14,600 nt of DNA from Bryobacteraceae bacterium (GTDB lineage: Bacteria > Acidobacteriota > Terriglobia > Bryobacterales > Bryobacteraceae), in assembly GCA_030039005.1 (NCBI GenBank), contig JASHQT010000499.1:1-14600 (forward strand), written 5' to 3'. How positions within the stretch are numbered: position 1 is the stretch's first letter; each line of letters starts with the position of its first letter. Positions 1-5,954 of this stretch are shown one piece after another. Below the pieces are notes generated by a model. The model was not told the DNA's origin. It ran no database searches and saw only the letters and a list, made by a program, of their open reading frames with translations. A program made the translations under genes and the position numbers.

Positions 1-202
1 ACCGGCAATCAGAGAAAACAGCCACGGCGAAACACGGCGGGGGTGAACGACAGCTTGCATGGCTGGCATTCAGGACGGCGAGGGCATTGAAATTAAACAG
101 CCTGCCCCTTTTTAGCCTCCAAAACACTCCGTTAAGGAGCCGAAAAGGGATCCGATTTCGCGATCAGAAGAGTTCGGGTGTCGCTAAGCCATTGAAAAGA
201 AA
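1..202. other. left flank, no gene seen
   Basis: No convincing gene is seen. A plus-strand frame is open from about position 4 into the tRNA scar, but it has no ATG and reads through tRNA sequence, so I do not call it. An imperfect palindrome, CTCCGTTAAGGAG, lies near 127-139. If the tRNA fragment at 203-247 is an attachment scar, this flank is the chromosomal side. Confidence 0.5.
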
Positions 203-247
<45 letters not shown>

Positions 248-300
248 ATTAACTGCCGTTTGAAAATAAACGACATAGGCGCCAGGGCGCTGAATTCTGA

Positions 301-367
301 CCACTGAAAACCACTGAGTTTTTCCCTTCTCCATCGATTAACACTCCTAACGGAGTAAACGGAGTAT
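301..367. repeat. short direct and inverted repeats beside the att scar
   Basis: CCACTGA occurs at 301-307 and 311-317, a 10-bp pitch. ACGGAGTA occurs at 350-357 and 359-366, a 9-bp pitch, and faces an inverted ACTCC at 343-347. AACACTCC also occurs at 123-130 and 340-347, on both sides of the tRNA scar. Helically phased short repeats next to an attachment core resemble integrase arm-type or excisionase sites. They could equally be operators for the replication gene at 404 or 443. The function is inferred. Confidence 0.35.
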
Positions 368-403
368 TGATCGGACAACTTCCATAGCTAACAGAGAATC
401 ACG

Positions 404-1615
404 TTGACATGGAGCGCCCAAAGCGACGCTCAAAGGTCATTCATGAAGGCCGAGGGTACAAGTGTGCGCACGGATCCTCCAACTCATCAAGAGCAGAATG
501 CTCAGCGTACGAAACAAGATGTTGCAAAGGGCCGCAATCAACAAGCCGCTGCACAGCCCGGGGTCACCAAGGTTGCCTCGTCTCACGACGGCCAGGCACA
601 GGGATTTCGCGCGCCTAACTATAGCCAAATCCCAAATGACCTTATGGACTATTGGCTTCCCGAACTCTCGGGCGCCGAATCGAAAGTCCTCTTGTATCTG
701 GCACGGCGAACTTTCGGTTTCCATAGAAACCGAGTCGAGGTTGGCCTCCGCGGAATTGCTAATGGCATTCCGGGTAAGGATCGCGGCACCGGCCTGCACA
801 TTGAGACCGTGGGCACAGCTGTGAAACACCTTGAGGCCATTGGACTCATAGCTTGCGAGCGAAGCCCTGGTGGGCGAACCATCTACACGATTCGCGTGGC
901 CGATGAGGTGTACGGAAAATCCGGACACCCCCTTTCGGAAAATCCGCATAGCGCGCTGTACGGAAAATCCGAACACGAAGAAAGAAAGTCATCATCAGAA
1001 AAAAAGTATAAGAAAGAAAGTAATACTGCGCGCTTGCAAGGGAATCCACGCCTCAGAAGAGCGGAGGCCCCTGACGCTCCAACACTTAAAGCTCAATCCA
1101 TCCTATCCAGCTGTGATGATGATGGAGAACCCGAGGCGACCGAATCGATTGCCTACACCACACCCAAGGAGGAACTGCAGCATATCTACAGAACGAAGAC
1201 CGGTTCTGAAATTAGCCGAGACCTACTGAACCGCATCAGTGAGTCATGCGAACTTCGAGGCGTGACGCTGGCAAGTTACATGGAGGCACTCCGACCGCAC
1301 GTTCCGAACGCATGGAGGAACCCAGGAGGGTTTCTAACGGACTTCGCTCGCAAAATTCATTTGAAGAGCCCCGCTAATCGGTTGATCCCCGAATTGGCTC
1401 CGGTGGCCCTCACCATAAAAGAGACTCCCCGTTGTGACGAATGCCGCGGAACGGGACGCCATGGCGAGGGCTATTGCGGCTGCCAGCTCGGTCGAGAACT
1501 GGAACGGAAGGAGCGAAAGATGATCAAGGAAACACCAACGGCTTCGCAACACCAGCCAACCGCCGTATCCGCGGATGTCAAGAAAGCGGAACCTCCCTTA
1601 CCATCGAGCGCTTAG
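404..1615 (+). CDS. phage O-like replication initiator (winged-helix)
   Basis: This 403-residue protein probably starts replication of the integrated element by binding an origin. A basic, low-complexity N-terminus (1-70) precedes a winged-helix region at about 72-165: YSQIPNDLMDYW, then LSGAESKVLLYLARRTFGF, then a recognition-helix-like HIETVGTAVKHLEAIGLI. This is the layout of phage replication protein O N-terminal domains. Lysine-rich linkers follow. Near the C-terminus is a candidate zinc site (C344, C347, C358, C360; CDECRGTG then YCGC), seen in other phage and plasmid initiators. TTG at 404 gives the longest frame. ATG at 443 has a better ribosome site (AAAGG at 432-436) and removes 13 residues, so it may be the real start. 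The gene carries three iteron-like DNA repeats (see 909-1026). No helicase loader or helicase gene is adjacent. The family call rests on motif resemblance only. Confidence 0.8.
   Translation: MTWSAQSDAQRSFMKAEGTSVRTDPPTHQEQNAQRTKQDVAKGRNQQAAAQPGVTKVASSHDGQAQGFRAPNYSQIPNDLMDYWLPELSGAESKVLLYLARRTFGFHRNRVEVGLRGIANGIPGKDRGTGLHIETVGTAVKHLEAIGLIACERSPGGRTIYTIRVADEVYGKSGHPLSENPHSALYGKSEHEERKSSSEKKYKKESNTARLQGNPRLRRAEAPDAPTLKAQSILSSCDDDGEPEATESIAYTTPKEELQHIYRTKTGSEISRDLLNRISESCELRGVTLASYMEALRPHVPNAWRNPGGFLTDFARKIHLKSPANRLIPELAPVALTIKETPRCDECRGTGRHGEGYCGCQLGRELERKERKMIKETPTASQHQPTAVSADVKKAEPPLPSSA
909..1026 (+). repeat. iterons plus A-rich tract: candidate origin inside the initiator gene
   Basis: The 11-bp core CGGAAAATCCG, itself an inverted repeat CGGA-AAA-TCCG, occurs at 913-923, 936-946 and 961-971. 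The outer copies match over 19 of 20 bases (909-928 and 957-976). Copies 1 and 3 are in one reading frame (YGKS) but copy 2 is in another (SENP), so the DNA word is conserved rather than the peptide. A purine-rich stretch at 977-1026 follows directly, with 37 of 50 bases A or T, as expected for an unwinding element. Phage lambda has the same plan: iterons and an AT-rich region inside gene O. The origin function is inferred. Confidence 0.55.
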
Positions 1616-1686
1616 GAGGGAGTGCAATTTGTCAGTTGTCAGAACATCACACGCATTGCCAAATTCCGACACGGTGCCAAGTCTAC

Positions 1687-1710
1687 TGATGGAGGCGGCG
1701 GGAGTCGAAC
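1687..1710 (-). other. 3' end of tmRNA (ssrA)-like gene, probable attachment site
   Basis: On the minus strand the 24 bases read as a T-loop TTCGACT, 3' T-stem CCCGC, acceptor CGCCTCC, discriminator A, then TCA where CCA is expected. An acceptor CGCCTCC would pair with GGGGGCG, the usual 5' end of tmRNA. Similarity stops at the T-loop/T-stem boundary: the 5' T-stem strand does not pair and no tmRNA body follows. This is the typical length of an ssrA integration footprint. By polarity the inserted DNA would lie to the right, towards the recombinase at 1862. A tRNA origin with a U-rich acceptor cannot be excluded. Confidence 0.5.
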
Positions 1711-1729
1711 TACCTCCACACTCTGAAAA

Positions 1730-1812
1730 TGCAGAAGTTGCTGATTCTGCAAAACGCCAAAACCGCCAGAATCGCTACTTCCGCCAGTTTGAGGTACACG
1801 GCGGGTACACGG
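1730..1812. repeat. inverted and direct repeats upstream of the recombinase
   Basis: A perfect inverted repeat TGCAGAA / TTCTGCA spans 1730-1751 with an 8-base spacer. CCGCCAG occurs at 1763-1769 and 1781-1787. GGTACACGG occurs at 1793-1801 and 1804-1812, an 11-bp pitch. Small serine recombinases usually act at paired inverted subsites beside their own gene, so this may be a recombination (res-like) or autoregulatory site. Alternatively it could be the arm region of the ssrA-type attachment site. Confidence 0.35.
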
Positions 1813-1861
1813 AGCTTGCGTGGAGCTGCGAATTCAGTATTAGTGCACCCGAGGTTTCCCC

Positions 1862-2464
1862 GTGAAAGTCGCCCTTTACGTGCGCATTTCGACCAAAGAT
1901 CATGGTCAAGAGACCGCCAACCAACTCGATCAGCTTAGAGAATTCTGCAGGGCCCAAGGATGGTTAATCGTCTTTGAATACCAAGATCACGATTCCGGTG
2001 GCAAAGCCGCCCGAATCCAATTTCAAGCGATGATGGCCGATGCTGCTCGGCGCCGGTTTGATCTGGTGTTGTTCTGGGCGCTGGACCGATTCTCGCGCGA
2101 AGGCGCCCTTGAAACCGTGCAACATCTCAATCGACTGAGCAGCTACGGCGTTGGGTTTCGATCCTTCACCGAACCCTATCTTGATACCCTCGGAATCTTC
2201 AAAGACGCGGTGATTGCGATCCTGGGAACGATTGCTAAACAAGAACGCGTTCGGATGTCGGAACGAGTTCGCGCCGGTTTGGCTCGCGTCCGGCTCCAAG
2301 GTACTCGCACCGGAAGGCCGATTGGTCGCCCGCGGGCGATTTTCTCACGCGCTCAAGTGGGAGAACTTCGTGCCCAAGGATTATCGTGGAGGGAAATCGC
2401 GAAGAGAACGGGAACAAGCGTTTCGAGTGTACGCAGGGCATTCAGGCTCAGCCCAGAGCCTTGA
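1862..2464 (+). CDS. small serine recombinase (resolvase/invertase family)
   Basis: This 200-residue site-specific recombinase would cut and rejoin DNA through a 5'-phosphoserine link. The catalytic N-terminal domain (1-135) has LYVRIST with R8 and nucleophile S10, then ALDRFSRE with R76 and R79, and the E helix starting around IAKQERVRMSER. The C-terminal 160-195 (REIAKRTGTSVSSVRRAF) is a helix-turn-helix that follows a Gly-Arg-Pro linker. Length and layout fit Tn3 resolvase and Hin-type enzymes rather than large serine integrases. The start is GTG, supported by GAGG at 1851-1854 seven bases upstream. All key residues are present, so it is probably active. A decayed relative lies at 3985-4351. 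It may resolve or invert DNA within the island. A role at the ssrA-like scar just upstream is possible but unusual for this size class. Confidence 0.93.
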   Translation: MKVALYVRISTKDHGQETANQLDQLREFCRAQGWLIVFEYQDHDSGGKAARIQFQAMMADAARRRFDLVLFWALDRFSREGALETVQHLNRLSSYGVGFRSFTEPYLDTLGIFKDAVIAILGTIAKQERVRMSERVRAGLARVRLQGTRTGRPIGRPRAIFSRAQVGELRAQGLSWREIAKRTGTSVSSVRRAFRLSPEP

Positions 2465-2468
2465 GCCT
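2444..2468 (+). terminator. hairpin overlapping the recombinase stop
   Basis: AGGCTCA (2444-2450) and TGAGCCT (2462-2468) form a perfect 7-bp stem around an 11-base loop, overlapping the TGA stop. No U-tract follows, so intrinsic termination is doubtful. Confidence 0.25.
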
Positions 2469-3276
2469 TGTCAAAAACCTGCTGAAGGTTATTGGCAGAG
2501 CGTTTGGTCCCTTCCCCAACGAAGTACGACGACCCACAGAGCTGTTCTCCTGATCTCCCGACAGCATCCATCGTCCATCGGGTAGCAGCTTCGGGTTTGG
2601 TACACGCAGGCGTGAGTGAACGTAGCGGTATCGTCGGCGTGTTAAGAGTCGGTTGCCTGTTCTGAGTTGGAAATTCGGCGCGATGATTTGGTCCGATGTT
2701 GTGGTCTGATATCAAAGTAACAGCTGCTCCATCTCCGCAGCGACGTTGGGACCATTCAGACTTTATGTATATATATATAAAAAACCAGACGGCCTGTAGA
2801 GTTACCGAGCAGTTCTAAACTCTTTTACCGTTGCCGTGATCGAGCTTCCTAAGAAGGTTCGGGCGTCTGGTTTTCCGCAATATACGTTATGTTCAAAAGT
2901 CGAACCTGGCACTTCAGGCATTGAGCACTTTTTAAGCCAAGCGCGGAGTCGCAGTAGCACGAACCCCAGAAAAAGGCTCGCATCGCATTGAATTCTAGGT
3001 AGTTAATGGTCCGAGTGCGAACGTCGGCCACCAGGTAGGCAACTGACCGTGATTTTGCCGTGGGCCACATTGAATAGGCAGCGAGCTGCTCTAAATGTAC
3101 CCCTCTATCGAACGCTTCCACCCCAGGACACCGACCCTGTCCGGCCGGCCCCGTTGAAGGCCCGGTCTTATGACGTGACCGGTCCCGTTATGTCATTGGC
3201 TAAGCAAGGTGGACTGCACAAGCTGCAACGCCGCTGCGGGTGTGACCGGAAGCATCGCTTCGGGAAGGGACGGCGA
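2465..3276. other. no intact gene; decayed or structured DNA
   Basis: Several frames are open for 80-120 codons on either strand, but none has a recognisable domain, a convincing ribosome site or support from a neighbouring gene. The stretch contains a (TA)6 run at 2768-2779, the structured repeat at 2781-2874, and CCGGTC/GACCGG arms at 3162-3167 and 3177-3182. Together with the flanking pseudogenes it looks like eroded mobile DNA. Confidence 0.5.
2781..2874. repeat. 94-bp structured element with 11-bp terminal inverted repeats
   Basis: AAAACCAGACG (2781-2791) and CGTCTGGTTTT (2864-2874) are exact reverse complements. Inside, AGAGTT (2798-2803) and AACTCT (2818-2823) form a second arm pair, and CTTCCTAAGAAG forms a small hairpin. 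A (TA)6 run abuts the left end. This resembles a miniature inverted-repeat element or a structured RNA. No clear target duplication is seen. Confidence 0.4.
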
Positions 3277-3605
3277 CTACTTGGCGATGCGGTAGGTACG
3301 CTTGCCCGCGTCGTTCTTCGAGGACTCGATCTTCACTCCACCCTTGCTGCGCAGATGCTGACGAAACTGCGCACGGTGTGCGCCAGCCTGTGGTGGCCAT
3401 GATCTCAGCCAACGTCGCGCCCTCGGCGCGTTTCCTCGGTGAAATCACTTCGGCATTCTTGTTGGAGCGATCGGCTTTCGGCTTGCCGGGGCGCCTTCTT
3501 CGGCTGGCGCGCTTTCCACAGCCTTGGCCTTCTTGGCCGCGGGCTTGCGTTTCGGCTGTGACGATCTTACTACGTTTCCTGCGTGTCGATTGTTTCGCTG
3601 CTCAT
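3277..3605 (-). pseudogene. DUF3489-family protein, frameshifted
   Basis: The minus strand encodes pieces of a DUF3489 protein in different frames. In order they are an MSSETIDTQET start, a Lys/Pro/Ala-rich linker (PKRKPAAKKAKAVESAPAEE), the core SNKNAEVIS...RAEGATLAEIMATTGW, then HTVRSFVS, and finally RSKGGVKIESSKNDAG with KRTYRIAK before a stop at 3277-3279. The core and end match my recollection of the domain's EGATLAEIM..TGW..HTVRG and KIESSK...RTY signature. At least three frame changes and two in-frame stops (after codon 11) show it is dead. The family is a small, probably DNA-binding protein of unknown function, often near serine recombinases in mobile islands. That fits the recombinase remnant at 3985-4351. 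Confidence 0.75.
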
Positions 3606-3854
3606 ACTAATTCTTCTGGACCGGGTTGCGGTCGTCACATCTGTCGCTCTGGTTCGGAGAAGTTGCAATCGGCGCGCTGGGAGCCTTTTTTATAACGCCG
3701 ACACAATCAAAGGGACGCGATCAGTTGGCACACGATTTCGCGCGTAGCTCAATCTCCTTCTTCGGTCTTAGGTCTGACTTCTCTACGATTTAGATTGGAA
3801 AGCGTCAATCTGAATGGCCCCTACCGGCTCCGTCGCCGCTAAGCCTACTTGTCT

Positions 3855-3987
3855 CCCAGTTTCAATCTGTCCAATTCGATTTTGGTTCGAGCCGGTGAAC
3901 TATGTGAAAAGCTTTTAGGCCGCGAGATCCGCAACATTTCCGCACACAACGTACAGGCGGATGAAATTTGGTCCTTTATAAAACGGC
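3855..3987 (+). pseudogene. IS1-like transposase fragment
   Basis: A plus-strand frame reads VRAGELCEKLLGREIRNIS and then NVQADEIWSFIKR. This resembles the segment of IS1-family transposases (InsB part) where a leader like LLVDAG.AC...VRNL precedes VQ.DEIWSF, which carries the first Asp of the DDE triad. Degraded similarity (SFN near 3857) extends slightly upstream. Nothing like the rest of the catalytic domain follows: the match ends at about 3987, where the recombinase remnant on the other strand begins. I see no terminal inverted repeats. It is probably the relic of an insertion that deleted the recombinase C-terminus. Confidence 0.55.
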
Positions 3988-4351
3988 GATGGCGAGCATC
4001 AGCTCACCCGCCGAGCCGGTGGTGCGGAAGTGCGCTTCCGTGTAAGACTCGAAGGCCCCGCCGAAGGAGCGAAGCTTTTCGATGTAGGTGAAGGTTTCGA
4101 GCAGGCCTCGCGCGTGAATTGGTCCAGGGCCCACACGAGTACCACGTCGAACTTGCGCCGCGAGGCATCAGGAAACAGCCGTTTGAAAGCTATGCGATCG
4201 CCAGACTTGGCGGATCCGTGATCGATAAACTCCTCGACAATGGTCCAGGACTGGCGGGCGCAATACTCCCGAAGGGCTGCGCGAGCTGGGTTGCCGTGTC
4301 CTGGCCCTTGCCTTTGGTGGAGACGCGGGCGTAGAGAGCTGCTTGAAGCAT
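3985..4351 (-). pseudogene. serine recombinase, frameshifted and 3'-truncated
   Basis: From ATG at 4351 the minus strand reads MLQAALYARVSTKGKGQDTATQLAQ, with nucleophile Ser in ARVST. A frame change leads to LREYCARQSWTIVEEFIDHG and DVVLVWALDQFTRE. Another leads to LETFTYIEKLRSF, FESYTEAHF and GELMLAIA. Joined, this is the catalytic domain of the same class as the intact enzyme at 1862-2464. The catalytic Arg of LDRF is Gln here. The E helix and DNA-binding domain are missing, as homology stops at about 3985 against the IS1-like fragment. It is a dead relative, not a copy, of the intact gene. DUF3489 plus a recombinase on one strand suggests they came in together. Confidence 0.85.
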
Positions 4352-4595
4352 TAGTGCCTCACACGCTCGGACAGGGCGACGGTCCAGGAGTAGAGCTTTC
4401 CGGCTTCGGGATGGCCAGCGCCGTTGCGAAGATTCGCACGCTAGCGGCTCTGAAGATCAAGACCGAAGATGCGGTGATCGGGATCGTGGGAGAGGACTGC
4501 TGTTTCATGATTCGATTATGCAAGAAGCGCTTACTACAGTAAATACCCCAAAAAGGACTATGTGCTGTTAGCGCTTATCGCTTATAATGTTTTCG
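4352..4595. promoter_or_regulatory. spacer with a consensus -10 box and probable leaderless start
   Basis: TATAAT lies at 4583-4588, followed by seven bases and ATG at 4596. RNA started from this box would begin at or next to the A of ATG, a leaderless arrangement that fits the absence of a Shine-Dalgarno sequence. No good -35 hexamer is evident. AGCGCTTA occurs at 4526-4533 and 4570-4577 and could be an operator. The rest of the spacer shows no gene. Confidence 0.4.
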
Positions 4596-4820
4596 ATGAC
4601 CAGAAAGAAGAATCCGGCGGCCGTAGCGCTGGGGCGGTTGGGCGGGAAAAAGAAAGGTCCCAAAGGGCTATCCGCGATGGATGAGGAGCGCGCGGCTGAA
4701 ATCCGAAAAGCTGGTGCTGCCGCTAGGTGGGAGAAATGGCGCAAGGAGAATCCCGAGAAGGCCAAGGCCGTAGCCGCCCGCGAAGCAAAGCGGAAGAAAG
4801 CGAAGAAAACCGGGAAGTGA
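4596..4820 (+). CDS. short basic KGG-like protein
   Basis: This 74-residue protein is rich in Lys, Arg and Ala, starting MTRKKNPAAVALGRLGGKKKG, then LSAMDEERAAEIRKAGAAARW, and ending in a Lys-rich tail. The pattern GRLGG...GP..LS...R.EI..KA..ARW is shared by many tiny proteins in Acidobacteriota and other soil bacteria, related in style to KGG-motif stress peptides. Their role is unknown. The strong positive charge suggests nucleic-acid binding. An ATG at 4587 is in frame but lies inside the -10 box, so I prefer 4596. It heads a plus-strand cluster, and a similar peptide closes the core of the cluster at 5829-5954. Confidence 0.75.
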   Translation: MTRKKNPAAVALGRLGGKKKGPKGLSAMDEERAAEIRKAGAAARWEKWRKENPEKAKAVAAREAKRKKAKKTGK

Positions 4821-4851
4821 TCACTGATTACTACAATTGCATCAAAGGGTT

Positions 4852-5154
4852 ATGAATCCACTAGATTGGCTGAAGACCATTTATGACGCATTTGGCGCGA
4901 AACACCCAGCTTTATCCATGCTTGTAGTTGTCTGCTTAGGGGCGCTTCTCGCTGCAGCGGTTTGGACAATCGCGCGGCAGCAGTATGAGAAAGCGCAAAC
5001 CATTCAGCACGCACCACCTACCGTACCGGGGTCCTTATCGCCCCAAAGCACTGGTGCAGCGTCGACTTCTGGCGATCGCAGCCCCGCAGTGACTGGCAGC
5101 GGAAACACTGTGACGTACGGGTCATCCGGCAAGGATCAAAACAGCGCGAAATAA
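4852..5154 (+). CDS. single-pass membrane protein with SPAVTG motif
   Basis: This 100-residue protein of unknown function starts MNPLDWLKTIYDAFG. It has one membrane helix at about residues 18-41 (ALSMLVVVCLGALLAAAVW), a short linker and a Pro/Ser/Thr-rich tail. The tail ends with SPAVTGSGNTVTYGSS. The same SPAVTG plus Asn-rich motif occurs in the next protein, and the DNA word GCAGCCCCGCAGT is shared. Similar tails (VTGSGNxVTYG) occur in many small membrane proteins of soil bacteria. ATG at 4852 follows AAAGGG closely. A TTG at 4837 would add five residues. The gene is 31 bases after the basic peptide and 17 bases before the secreted protein, so they are probably co-transcribed. Confidence 0.7.
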   Translation: MNPLDWLKTIYDAFGAKHPALSMLVVVCLGALLAAAVWTIARQQYEKAQTIQHAPPTVPGSLSPQSTGAASTSGDRSPAVTGSGNTVTYGSSGKDQNSAK

Positions 5155-5171
5155 ATGATAGCATTGCGTGC

Positions 5172-5693
5172 ATGAAAAGGTCCCTCCTTGTCTTGCTCGC
5201 CAGCCTCTGTGCTCCATTGGCCGGCCAAATCACGCCGAGCTCTGGGGCGGCTCAGACAAAAGGGGTATGCAGCCCCGCAGTAACAGGGAACAATAACACG
5301 TTCAATATCACCTGCACCGGAATCCGTGAGAAGCTTGGCTCTCAACTGGTGGATCTCCTTAACCGCGTAGCGAAAAACCAGCTCGATGCCGAAACTATCC
5401 TCAGCAAACTGGATGTCTGCCTAGAAAAGCAGGCCGCCCGACACCTGAGCGATTGGCAAAAGCAAATTATTCTTGAAGCGATGCGGCCGTTCCGAGGCAA
5501 GAGGGTAACGATCATCGCTACTGATGGCGACCCGGAGGCTTACGACTATGCTTCAGAATTTGTAAGCCTTTTTCGCGCGGCTGAACTTACCTTGGTCGCT
5601 TTCTCGGGAGACGCCCTGAGGACTGGGGTTAACCCCATGATGATGGAGGGCGGCCCGCCCAATAACCGGTGTGCTAATACAACCTTCCGATGA
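5172..5693 (+). CDS. secreted protein with SPAVTG motif, frameshifted near the 3' end
   Basis: A signal peptide (MKRSLLVLLASLCAPLAG) is followed by CSPAVTGNNNTFNITC, with C33 and C48 possibly forming a disulfide. An amphipathic helical stretch covers about 50-105 (LVDLLNRVAKNQLDAETILSKL). Next is an alpha/beta-like region at 107-150 (GKRVTIIATDGDPEAYDYASEF). No catalytic motif is evident. The last ~15 residues (NNRCANTTFR) look wrong, while the +1 frame encodes a sensible C-terminus to 5832. A one-base insertion or two-base deletion after 5643, probably in the GC-rich run at 5648-5660, has split the gene, or the assembly has an error. I know this secreted layout from soil bacteria but cannot assign a function. 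It probably acts outside the inner membrane beside the membrane protein encoded upstream. Confidence 0.75.
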   Translation: MKRSLLVLLASLCAPLAGQITPSSGAAQTKGVCSPAVTGNNNTFNITCTGIREKLGSQLVDLLNRVAKNQLDAETILSKLDVCLEKQAARHLSDWQKQIILEAMRPFRGKRVTIIATDGDPEAYDYASEFVSLFRAAELTLVAFSGDALRTGVNPMMMEGGPPNNRCANTTFR

Positions 5694-5832
5694 GGCCGAG
5701 TGGAACACGCCGCTGGTGGAAGCGTTCGACAGAGTACTAACCGCTGCGCAAGTACTACATTCCGCTCAGTACATCGGCAAGATGCGCGTCAAAGATACCG
5801 ATCTACAATTTTGGATTGGCCGAAAACCATGA
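5668..5832 (+). pseudogene. out-of-frame C-terminus of the secreted protein
   Basis: In the +1 frame relative to 5172, the sequence from 5668 reads GVLIQPSDEAEWNTPLVEAF, then DRVLTAAQVLHSAQYIG, and ends FWIGRKP at a stop at 5830-5832. This is ordinary protein sequence and continues the alpha/beta region of the 5172 gene. The same frame has stops at 5638-5640 and 5641-5643, so the break must lie between about 5644 and 5667. The restored protein would be about 219 residues, and its stop would overlap the next ATG as ATGA. Confidence 0.65.
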
Positions 5833-5954
5833 ACTTATATGGGTCCAAAGGCGCTAATTCGGGTGGCGCCGCTCGCGCTAAGGTGCTCACCAAGAAGCAG
5901 CGAGCCGAGATCGCACGCAAGACCGCGGAAGCGCGGTGGGGGAAGAAGGACTAA
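5829..5954 (+). CDS. 41-residue basic KGG-like peptide
   Basis: The sequence is MNLYGSKGANSGGAARAKVL, then TKKQRAEIARKTAEARWGKKD. It shares the R.EI..K...ARW signature and basic character of the peptide at 4596-4820 but is shorter. Its ATG overlaps the TGA of the restored secreted-protein frame (ATGA at 5829-5832), a classic coupled arrangement. This supports both the frameshift reading and this start. The function is unknown. Two members of the same small family bracket the membrane and secreted pair. Confidence 0.6.
   Translation: MNLYGSKGANSGGAARAKVLTKKQRAEIARKTAEARWGKKD

Larger units (their letters stand above)
1616..1861. other. intergenic: scar and repeats, no gene
   Basis: This gap between the initiator and recombinase genes holds the ssrA-like fragment and the repeats described separately. 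A frame open from 1575 to 1865 reads MEAAGVE across the scar. That peptide is a known artefact of translating tRNA/tmRNA ends, so I do not call a gene. Confidence 0.5.

Noticed and set aside
1575..1865. 96-residue plus-strand frame reading MEAAGVE
   Set aside because: It reads through the ssrA-like scar and repeats. MEAAGVE-type peptides are known artefacts of translating tRNA/tmRNA ends.
2353..2715. 120-residue minus-strand frame after the recombinase
   Set aside because: No domain, no ribosome site, and it overlaps the antisense of the recombinase end.
2849..3121. 90-residue minus-strand frame
   Set aside because: GTG start without a ribosome site, covers half of the structured repeat, and has no recognisable family.
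3704..3715. CAATCAAAGGGA also at 14589-14600
   Set aside because: Twelve bases shared once, and the second copy is cut by the window end, so extension cannot be judged.
4240..4542. 100-residue plus-strand frame opposite the recombinase pseudogene
   Set aside because: It is antisense to a recognisable coding remnant and lacks a domain.
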